Source: Brachycybe producta (Eukaryota; Arthropoda; Diplopoda; Playtdesmida; Andrognathidae). From it: DNA of 64,000 nucleotides. Within the stretch, counting starts at the first letter, position 1, and each line of letters begins with the position of its first letter. The stretch lies in NCBI GenBank assembly GCA_036925085.1, contig JAUPFP010000035.1:559501-623500 (forward strand). The letters run 5' to 3'. This document shows positions 48,511-57,423 of the stretch, piece by piece. Made by a program: the position numbers and the translations under genes. The notes under the pieces are model-generated. The model was not told the DNA's origin, searched no databases, and was given only the letters and a program-made list of their open reading frames with translations.

Positions 48511-50497
48511 TTAAAAGCGTTTCTTGACAACCAGATGAAATGGCTGCGGTCGTTGTGTCACACCAACGATAGGATTCAAACTTGGTGGTTTCTCTCCAGT
48601 GATACACTGGAATGAATAACGCTGCAGCAAACATGTTAGAAACAAAAATAATTCCATCTTAGCTAGGGAAACCCCTAAGCAGTAGCGAGCTCCTAAAACA
48701 TAAAGAAATATTAGTTAATTTGAAGTATTTTTAGACTGCAAAAGTCACTTTAACATTAAGCCTACCAAGTGAAAAGGGAATGAGGTATTCGGGCATTTGA
48801 ACCTTTCCTTCTGGGTCTAAGAATCTGTCTGGGCGGAAGTTTTCTGGATCTCCCCATAGGTCTTTATTGTGATGCACTGCCCAGATATTTTGTAGCGTGA
48901 ACGTTCCTTTGGGAAGAGAGTATCCCATTAGTTTGGCATTTGCAGTTGGTGCATGTGGAATTGATAAAGGCAAAGTGGTAGTGTATCTATAGATTTCCAG
49001 AATTGTAGCGTTTGTATAATGAAATCTGGAAAGCAACGAAACAAACATAATAATTATTAACTTAAATTTAAAAGAGCAAAAGTGTAGCTTCTCACAAGTT
49101 ACGATCGGAATAGCATGGCAACCGACCATGTCCAACTACTTCATCAATTTCTTTTTGTATTTTTCGCTGGATTTCTGGCCACAAAGCCATGTACAAAAAG
49201 CTAAAACTCAATGTACTTTCTAATGTTTCCGTTCCGGCAAGGTAGAGGTTGTAAAGATTCCCGTTTAGGTACTCTTCTATGTAAATGACAACAAAAAAAA
49301 CGTAAGTATTTTTGTTCTTCTTGTTTGGCAGCTTGCAATAACTATTCGAAAGTGAATTGAATATAAAATATGACCTGACAGAAAAACTGTCGGTCATCCG
49401 AGCATTATTTTGTGTAGATTGTTATAGGTAAGTGAATACTAACCTAAAATGAAATGTGCTTTGCTCTATCTCAAATAGGTTTTGAGATATAGCATGCCCA
49501 CCTTTTTTAAGAAAAATCTAAAACTTTTTTGTTGTTTTCCCATAGTTTGTTCAAAATTGTGTACTTTCTAGATATGAAATGCGTTTCAAACAAATACCTT
49601 TTTAGATAAGAGCATGCATCCCTTTTGTTTCTCGAACAAAATAGCATTTTGTTTGTATGATTGTTTAATTTGTCACTTGATGACATTGATGAGCTCGTCA
49701 AGCGAAATTAGTTGTTTTCTTTTTTTGTTTGGCCATTCTGGTTCTATACATAGCAAGCATGCTCGAGAAATTTCAAAATATCTTAGAAACTGAATGCACC
49801 CAACGAAGCAACATAAATAACAAATATCATCCTTTTTTTAACATATTTGGACCACATTAGTTAATGTTGTATTACATCTTACTTTGAAAAATGACATTCT
49901 TTTTATCATCTTTTTTAAATATTTCTGCAAGGTAGACGTCAGTGTAATCTCTCGGTTCTCCTTCTCTGTATGTTTTAATGTGGTTTTCGGTTTCCTTATT
50001 TATGAGGGTTTCTACTTTCTTATGACTTTGCATGAATTTCTCGAAATTTGTAGCTCCCGGTATGAATCTTAGGTATGGCATGAAGTTTAATATTGAACCA
50101 TTGTTAAAACATTCTAAGTTGTATCTCATTGCTTTGCTTAGTTCTGTAATAACATCATCATCTGAGTTAATCTCATAGGTGTTGCCTACAAAACAACACA
50201 GTAAATAGAAAGCATTATTAAATTTAATGCTATAAGAACAATAATACAATATTTTTTTTGGAAGAATTACTTTACCTGTTAAAATTGTACATATGATGCT
50301 TAATATGGGTGCAAAAAATAGCTCACTTATAGGCACTCTATCTGTATTGACGTTATTGTCTAGGAAGTTCATTGTTTTATGTATTTCATTCATAATTATT
50401 TCTTCCATGGGTTTTTTGCCAAAACCAAAATCTCGTAAATGTTGCTGTGTAAAACGTCTTTGTTCCTTCCATGTTCCTTTGGTCATTGTAGAGAAAC
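48511..50497 (-). CDS. Cytochrome P450, CYP2 clan, 5' incomplete
   Basis: Exons on the - strand: 50276-50497, 49883-50185, 49096-49276, 48766-49025, 48511-48692, with GT/AG borders and consistent phases; about 382 residues. Family landmarks in order: C-helix WKEQRRF with HLRDFGFGKK, I-helix LAGTETLEST, K-helix ExxR (EIYR), meander/PERF-like FRPDRFLDP, and the haem loop FSLGARYCLG, whose Cys ligates the haem iron. The last exon also supplies the C-terminal sheet (TQRPQPFHLVVKKR) and stop. About 115 N-terminal residues (membrane anchor, proline hinge, B-C region) are missing. The first recognised exon starts in mid-codon, so upstream exons must exist or have been lost. Known members are ER haem-thiolate monooxygenases of lipids or xenobiotics; the substrate cannot be predicted. 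Convergent with SQOR. Gene or pseudogene status depends on the missing 5' exons. Confidence 0.88.
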
Positions 50498-51232
50498 CTG
50501 TCCAGAAAGATGTAATTATATTAAAACATTTATTATGTGAACTAAAGGAGTCTGTTAGATAGAAAGACATAAAAGAAAAGTAGATCACAAGGGTTGTTGG
50601 AAGTTCAAATTAGATTTTTTGTGTGTGTACATCACATTTAGCATACAGGGTTTGTAGGCATTGTGTGCTCGTTTGCATCTCAGGCTTTGTGGACATTATG
50701 CACATTGTGGGTTCTAGTGGTGTTGTTAGGCTCTGGCAGCATTGTAAGCTTGGGAGCATCACTGGTTCTGGCATCACAAATTAAAAGATGAAGTTTATGA
50801 ATCCTTGCAGGGCCCCAAAAAAACTTGAAATACAGTAAAGCAATTAGAAAATATCATCACTGCAAAGTCATGGAAAATATACAATAATTATAAAAATACA
50901 TCTGAAAATTAATACTCTATATTCAGGCTAAAAGAAAACAAGCAACAATAAAAACTACTTTGTATCTTGTAGTGTTGTAAATTAAAACACGCATTTTTTT
51001 TTAAAAAAACAGTGAAGAAAAAATAAAAAAAAACGATGGGAAAAGAAAAACGCAAGAAAGAAAGAAAATTGATCAGTTTTAAGTACGTGTCCCCCCCCCC
51101 CCCCCCGAGATTACTGAATGATTTAGTTAGAAATGTAAATTAAAGTGTTCGTTTTTTGAAAAAATCATGTTTTATTTAAAAAAAAACTGTGGGGGGGAAT
51201 GCAAAAAAAAGCCTTTCTTTAGGTATGGTGGT
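50498..51232. other. Sequence upstream of the P450 exons; no exon recognised
   Basis: It contains a degenerate tandem-like stretch (about 50630-50790, repeated GCATTGTG/GGTTCTGG-type words), AT-rich DNA, and a C tract at 51092-51106. I found no reading frame resembling a P450 N-terminus. Confidence 0.5.
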
Positions 51233-51423
51233 TGTGACGTGACTGGCCCACCTCTTGTACCTTTGGCTCCATTACCGACGATGCGTGAGGAACTTCGTCC
51301 TCGTTGACGACGTCGTTCCCTCTGCTGAATCGGTGGTGCCGGGGTCGACTCTGTTGTCGACTGCTGCGGACCAGCCTCTACTGCTGTTGAACCTCTGGGG
51401 GTTGGGTTCACCGGGCGCGACAT
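51233..51423 (-). CDS. ORF starting inside solo LTR 1 and running out of its 3' end
   Basis: ATG at 51423 opens a frame rich in Pro, Ser, Thr, Gln and Arg (MSRPVNPTPRGSTAVEAG near the start, RERRRQRGRSSSR in the middle, GAKGTRGGPVTS at the LTR end). It crosses the LTR border two bases into a codon and then continues about 20 codons into unrelated flank. The same arrangement and phase are seen in solo LTR 2. It is probably the start of a structural polyprotein that continued into the lost internal region. Not a functional gene here. Confidence 0.5.
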
Positions 51424-52127
51424 TTACTTGCCTTGCCTGGCACGGCCCACAAAAAGACCGTCTTTCCTAGGGATCTTTGGATATAGGCGTGACGATGCCG
51501 AAGAAACTCTAGTCCTTTTTGTTGAGTTGCTGGAGGCTCCAGGCAGAGGGACTCAGGCTGTGTCTGAGTACCTTCTGCTGGATACTCCTCTCTTTTAGGA
51601 GTACAGAAACCCAATACAATCCAAAATACACATACACTGACACTGGTTTATGTATTTTGAATATAACTCTTTACTTGCACTTCATTACATAATTATTATT
51701 ACTTTTACATAATATTATTCTCTAAGTCAGATCTTTACTCTCTGAACTCTAGACTCTGGTTCAGGGTACTTCTTGAATTCTCAAGACCAACTCTAAACAA
51801 GACTTACTCGTTTCAACTCTAAATTCTGACTGTCTCACACTCAAGTCTCAGGCTCACTTGTCCGGTCTCCTGGGAGGGGCAACTGTCACCTCAGGGCGTA
51901 ATGATTGACCAACTGGGCCAATCATTGCCCTGGGCCGGGGATATTAAATCATAATCAGAAATATTCTTGGAACTTATTTCCAATTTTCTCACGGTCGGAC
52001 TTGGTTCCACGAATTCTCTAGAATTCGGGCCACCCATGTCCGAACATCTGTGCACCAAGGGGTGCCTTACTGTCAAAACTGAATTTTGACTTAAGTGTTT
52101 CACCTTCTGTTTCTACAGGGTGTCACA
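51233..52127 (-). mobile_element. Solo LTR 1 (895 bp, Gypsy-like), minus orientation
   Basis: Read on the - strand it starts TGTGACACCCTG and ends GTCACA, and is bounded on both sides by TGGTGGT on the + strand. That is a 4-7 bp target duplication, its length blurred by the GGT period. It aligns with solo LTR 2 at several blocks (CCACAAAAAGAC, GCGTGACGAT, GCAGAGGGACTCAG) in inverted orientation. No internal domain remains, so it is most simply a solo LTR left by recombination. Confidence 0.82.
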
Positions 52128-52738
52128 TGGTGGTGATTAATGATTCCTGATTGTTTCAGTTGTACAATAGGGAAAAATACAAAGTTTACATTAGCATTGA
52201 AATGCAGATTCATGAATTAAGTCATTTTAATTACCTTCACTATATGATAGAAAATCTGAAAAACATTTTTTTAAATAAAAACTTAAAAAAAATGTAATAG
52301 AAAAAAACACATTCATTTTCAACAATTTCAGTCACCCCCTCTCACTTTTCCCCCTCCACGTTTCTCTCTCTTCAACTCCCCTTCTACAATTTCCAACTTT
52401 TTCCCCTTTCCAATTTAATATCATGCGGTTATTGGATGGGAAGAGTGCAACATAGTTGACCTTGAGAAAAGCTGTTCATTTCTTCATTTATTTAAATTTA
52501 TATAAATTCTGTTTATATAAATTTTGTTACACACACACACAGATCTGGGATATTATATATATATAATTATGTTACATATATAATTCGTTTTCTTACATAT
52601 ATAAACTAATTTGTTACATATATTTTTTGTACATGTCCCGCCTTTTTCAATTTCTAATTGGTTAATATTTGATCTGATGCTCATAAAAGGGCGGTGCAAA
52701 CGAATTGCATGTGCTGAATCCGAACGCCTCTAATACCT

Positions 52739-53500
52739 TGTACATACATACAGTTAAATGCATTTAAATGTTAAACACATTCTACAGAGGGGCAGACTAA
52801 TCATAGGTAACTAGGTGACCTACACTTTAGAAATGTAGGTCACTCAGTGACCTACACTTTAGATTACCATCCTGACAAGAACTGGGGGTCACTCAGTGAC
52901 CCACACTTCATATAGCTATTCAGACGAGATTTGTGAGTCACTCAGTGACAAACACTTCATATAGCTATTCATACAAGATGTGTGGGTCACTCGTGACCTA
53001 CCTTTGACCTACAAAGCTTGTCTGAATAGCTATATGAAGTGTAGGTCACTGAGTGACCCACAGTTCTTGTCTGAATGGTAATCTAAAGTGTGGGTCACTG
53101 AGTGACCCACAGTACTTGTCTGAATAGCTATATGAAGTGTAGGTCAGTGAGTGACCCACAGTTCTTGTCTGAGTAGCTATCAAAAGTGTGGGTCACTGAG
53201 TGACCTACATTTCTAAAGTGTAGGTCACCTAGTGACCTACAATTAGTCTGTCCCTTCTATAAAGCCCTATGAAGGGCAAATGGACAATATGTCGAATTCA
53301 ATTTATTCAGTTAATAATCTGAAAATATTGAGGTAATACTTAAATATTATATATAAACTATTGACAAAATATTGATTTAGTATTTCAATTTAAATTATTA
53401 ATAATAAAGTCAATTTTTATTTGGGTTTATGTCCTTAGCTGGATTCCGTATAATTCACCTGATCACATTTAACTTGAATTCATTTAGCTCATGTGTGTAC
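52739..53500. mobile_element. MITE copy 2 (GTACACAC family), interrupted by a palindromic element
   Basis: Left part 52739-52789 and right part 53255-53500 together align with the whole of the copy at 47135-47423. Ten bases of the element are present twice, on each side of the insertion (TTCTACAGAG and TTCTATAAAG). Confidence 0.8.
52790..53254. mobile_element. 465-bp multi-unit palindrome built from GTCACTNAGTGAC units
   Basis: The ends GGGCAGACTAAT and ATTAGTCTGTCCC are inverted. The arms continue as a near mirror image: CTAGGTGACCTACACTTTAG on the left and CTAAAGTGTAGGTCACCTAG on the right. Inside, a unit of about 60 bp is repeated roughly eight times. Each unit carries GTCACTCAGTGAC or GTCACTGAGTGAC, itself a 13-bp palindrome, separated by AGCTAT-containing spacers, and the orientation flips near 53000. 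It is flanked by TTCTACAGAG/TTCTATAAAG (8 of 10 identical). The long inverted repeats and 8-10 bp target duplication suggest a Mutator- or hAT-type foldback; inference only. Confidence 0.85.
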
Positions 53501-54230
53501 AATGTATAATAGTCTCACTTTAGTTTGAAAGGAAGAGAATATTTAATTAACTAGGATGGTAGCCTGTCCTAGGACGGTAAAATTTACATGAATGAATTTA
53601 TTATGATGAAAATTTATGATGAACAATTTTTCCATTGCTTGATCACATGGATTACTAACTTACTTTTTAAAGAGACCATTACCTCCAGATATTTCTTGTC
53701 AAAACAACATCAAGATTTACCCAACGATTGCCAAAATAAATAAAATTAAATTCATTAAAATCATAAAAAAACTTGAAAAGGAAGTTACTTTTATGAGTCA
53801 CCAAACAATGCCATTTTAAATTTATAAAAACAAAAGTCAACCCCTCAATTAAGTGGCAAATCACATATCCCTAATTAAAAACATGTATTCTTTATTTATA
53901 TTCAACTCAATACATTCTTTCAATGAACTTGTGACACCCTGTATTCACAGAGTTGTGGAACACCCTGTCGAAATTCGTTTCTGACAGTATGACACCCCTT
54001 GGTGCACAGATGTTCGGACTTGGGTGGCCTGAATTTAGTGTGAATTCGGGGAACCCAGTCGAACCGTGAGAATTGGGAAAAGAGTCCCAAACATACCTTT
54101 CCTTATAAGGTCCTTCTCTGCCCAGGACAATGATTGGCCCAGTTGGTCAATCATTGAACCCTGAAGTGACAGTTGCCCCTATGTGGCCTATGTGTGAGGA
54201 CAGTTAGAGTTCTGAAGAGTAGAGAGTTCA

Positions 54231-54434
54231 AGAGACTTTAAGAGTGTTCAGACAGAAACAGCCTGACTAAAATAAGAGTTAAAAATAATGTAAAACAGTG
54301 TACACGGAACAATGAAAATTATACCGTAGTAAAGAGACTTTAAGAGTGTTCAGACAGAAACAGCCTGACTAAAATAAGAGTTAAAAATAATGTAAAACAG
54401 TGTACACGGAACAATGAAAATTATACCGTAGTAA
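54231..54434. repeat. Exact tandem duplication, two 102-bp units, inside solo LTR 2
   Basis: The unit beginning AGAGACTTTAAGAGTGTTCA and ending ATTATACCGTAGTAA is present twice in a row without visible difference. Solo LTR 1 lacks it. A recent duplication, or an assembly artefact. Confidence 0.9.
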
Positions 54435-54686
54435 AGATAATTTTATACAACTTAAAATTGTGCAAGTGTTGTGTTCACTAGGAGTTCCCAATCCCAAACC
54501 GAGGGAATACCAACAGAGGTACTCGGACACTGTCTGAGTCCCTCTGCTTGGAACCTCCAAGGAACTAAAGAGGACAATAGTAGTGCCACCGGTATCGTCA
54601 CGCCCCATACCGAAGATTCCCGAGAAGTCTTTTTGTGGACTTTGAGAGGATCGAACCAATGGTGAAAGGACTGTAAAACAACAGGA

Positions 54687-54787
54687 ATGTTGCGAGCGGT
54701 AAAATCAACCCCCTCAGCAACAGCTGGCCTGCAGGCAGTGGCACCTCCGAGTTCAATCGGTGGTGCAAAAGGGCCAGCCACGTCACA
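54687..54787 (+). CDS. ORF starting inside solo LTR 2 and running out of its 3' end
   Basis: ATG at 54687 opens MLRAVKSTPSATAGLQA and runs to GGAKGPATS at the LTR end, leaving the LTR with two bases of a codon used, exactly as in solo LTR 1. The start (M-x-R-x-V-x-x-TP) and end (GAKG...TS) agree between the two diverged LTRs. Only a remnant here. Confidence 0.5.
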
Positions 54788-54809
54788 AACTTGACAGAGG
54801 TGTGTGGCA

Positions 54810-55295
54810 GTTGCCCTAAAAGAACATTTGCCCTATAGACACTTGCATAAAAAATATTTGCCCTAAAGGGACATTTGCCCAAAAACCATGGTCCCTAACG
54901 AAACATTTGCACTAAAACCATTTGCCCAAAAACCATGGTCCCTAAACAAACAGTTGCCCTAAAGGAGCATTTGTCCTAAAACCATTTGCCCTAAAGGGAC
55001 ATTTACCCTCAAGCCATTTGTCCTAAAGTGGCATTTGCCGTAGAGACATTTGCCCTAAACCACTTGCCCTAAAAGGATTTGTCCTAAAACCACTTGCCTA
55101 AAGGGACATATGCATTAAAGGGACATTTGCACTAAATTAATTTGCCCTAAAGAGACATTGGCACTAAATTCATTTGCCCTAAAGAGACATTTTCCCTAAA
55201 ACCACTTTCCCTAAAGGGACATTTGTCCTAAACCCATATGCCCTAAAGGGTCATTTGCCATAAAACTATTTGAGCTAAACCATTTGCCCTAAGGG
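54810..55295. repeat. Minisatellite, CATTTGCCCTAAAGGGA-type units
   Basis: About 30 degenerate units of 15-17 bp alternate between CATTTGCCCTAAAGGGA and CATTTGCCCTAAAACCA forms, with variants such as ACCATGGTCCCTAA. It starts some 20 bp after solo LTR 2. The array contains the heptamer CCCTAAA in most units, but always inside the longer period. Confidence 0.9.
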
Positions 55296-56204
55296 GTTAG
55301 TTTAGTTAATCTTTAATTTAAAATTTAAGAGCCTATCCTAGGATGGTTTATTCTTAATTCAAACCACTCTAGAGGGGCTCCACTGCTTGTTTTTATTTGA
55401 GTTTGAGTTTTAGGAATTTTTTAGGAAACAGGAAAATGTTAGTAAGCTTTGAGCATTGCCTACAGAAAGCTACAAATTTACAAACACAAACAAGGAAAAC
55501 TATATATATATAATTGATATTTTTATCGGCAAAGAACTTGTAATGTCCCAGCCATATGACGCTATGAAAGTGACGTCACACCGGAACCGTGGAATCTTGA
55601 TTGAAATCTGACAGTCTTGATTTGTAACAGCGCCACTGAGTGGTTATTGAAAGCAACTCTTTGAATTTTTTTTTTTAAATTTGAATCGTCATTTGAATTT
55701 CTGAATAGGATAGAGTGTGTTCAGTAAAAAACGAAAGGTTCTCGATTAAACTACGATCACAAGTTTAAAAGGTAAAAGGAATCAGATTGTGGTTTTTTAT
55801 GGCATAAAAAGCTGGGGGAGGGGGAGAGGGGTTCTTTCGATTAAAAGCTGCTAGTCTCGTGCAACGCAAAAGAATTATTGTGTGAAGTTTCTATGATTGT
55901 CTCAAGGTAAGATTGAAGCTTATGAAGTCAGAGGGTTACTTCATATGAAATACAATCATAATTGTGTCAGTTTATCTTGATTAAAAATGGGGTAATAAAA
56001 GAATGCAAGAACCGTGTTGTTTCAACTGTTGACAACGTTTCATGTATCATTTCTTTTCAATCAGAATATTAAATGACAAGCCTAAAATTTTTCTCCATCT
56101 GTTTGACGTCACGAAGTTCGTCTTACAGTGAGGCAAACTATATAATGTGTATGTCGCGTCCATTACACGAAATGAATAGCCATTTCGCGAAACGAACGTA
56201 CTAT
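55296..56204. other. Intergenic sequence with repeat fragments
   Basis: AT-rich, no exon seen. From about 55990 to 56115 it carries the GACGTCAC-type foldback family also seen at 29135-29365. From 56125 it carries the GTCGCGTCCATTACACG repeat, cut by the LTR at 56205. Confidence 0.5.
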
Positions 56205-57251
56205 TGTGACGGACCTTTTTCCACTAGTAGAATCTGCTCTTTTAGTTTAATACGAGCGAGTTTACACTCGTATTGATAGTGGTTGGCTAGGCCACTAATT
56301 CTACTGGCCCGGGAGGACTAGACCAATATAACGTCTATTTTATGTCCTCACTAGTCTCTGGCAAAAGACTTCACAGTCTTGAGGATCTTTAATCTCTGTA
56401 TCTCTCGGACTTTTGTCCGTAAATCTGCCCTAAGAATCGTGTAAAAATATACTCACTTGTGCGTTGCAGGTTTGCACCTGTTGGGACCTTCTTGATGTAT
56501 CCAAAATAGGTGAAGACCTGCAAAATGACGAATTCACAATCGCGGATTCAAATATCGAATAATTAACACCGCAGATTGAGTTGAATATAAAAGATCTGTT
56601 TATTTTGTAGATAAACATAAAATTGGCGAACTGGTTTTGCACACACATAAAAATATGACTTAGAAAAAATATTAAAAGAAAAGAACCGGGCCAAAATCGG
56701 CCATAGGTTCGGTATATAATCAGAAGTTTAAAAAGCGTTTTTTGACATTAAAAATGTAACTCTTATATATACCCTGAGAATCCACAAGTCGGATTCTCAG
56801 GGCCATATTCAATAATTGGTTAAAACAATATTTTGGACCAAATGGACCAATCAAAAGATTGATCCATTTGTCCAAAACCATGATTCATCTCCTGTTGTCA
56901 CACATAGGTGACAACAGAAGAAATCAAAACAAAATCAAATTAAAAATGAATAAAACTTATTCGTGTGGAAGAAAAAAATGAGGGGGAACGAAAAGGTCAG
57001 ATTGTAATCTCTGAACATATGATATCTGGGTCACTTGGTACCAAAAGTACCGAGTGGCCCAGAAGCCAAACAAAGTACAGGGTGACGTTAAACCCAAAAA
57101 AAACGCAAATGCTAAAGAGCGGAAATAAGCGGCGGGCCCAAACGTCTCACTCCCCCCGACTAAGCGGAAAGTACCCTACTTTCCAAGACAATTCCTAAGA
57201 ATCCCCCTCCCCCCGACTGGATCTAAATTGATAAGACCCAGGGGTATCACA
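56205..57251 (-). repeat. Candidate 3' LTR of the Gypsy element
   Basis: Read on the - strand it starts TGTGATACCCC and ends CCGTCACA, the same TGTGA/TCACA border style as the two solo LTRs, though the interior is not obviously alike. The outer border coincides with the break of the repeat at 56125-56204. Against this boundary, no purine-rich tract precedes the start. G-rich tracts (CGGGGGGAGGGGGA and CGGGGGGAGTGAG) lie 30-110 bp inside, so the LTR could begin there instead. Confidence 0.55.
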
Positions 57252-57423
57252 GGTATTTGATCACAACACAAAAAAAATATAAAAATGTTTCGAAAAATAA
57301 CAATTTCTTCAAAAAAAAACAATATAATTAAATTTACAATACTGGACTAGAAAATTTAATTTATAATCATCGCACCAACTGGTCCGGCGATGACTCTGCT
57401 TATTGCTGATCGACGATCCCTCT

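Larger units (their letters stand above)
53930..54787 (+). mobile_element. Solo LTR 2 (858 bp, Gypsy-like), plus orientation
   Basis: It starts TGTGACACCCTG and ends GTCACA, flanked by AACT on both sides (53926-53929 and 54788-54791), a 4-bp target duplication as expected for Gypsy integrases. Same family as solo LTR 1 but in the opposite orientation and considerably diverged. It contains an exact 102-bp tandem duplication (54231-54434). Confidence 0.85.

Noticed and set aside
52300-52400. CT-rich stretch as a possible exon or splice region
   Set aside because: Simple pyrimidine-rich DNA with no acceptor-linked reading frame.
53679-53864. Possible upstream P450 exon on the - strand
   Set aside because: The frame is AT-driven, lacks P450 N-terminal landmarks, and its donor phase does not fit the exon at 50497.
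54810-55295. Interstitial telomere (CCCTAAA repeats)
   Set aside because: The heptamer is not tandem; it sits inside a 15-17 bp unit, so this is a minisatellite and not telomeric DNA.
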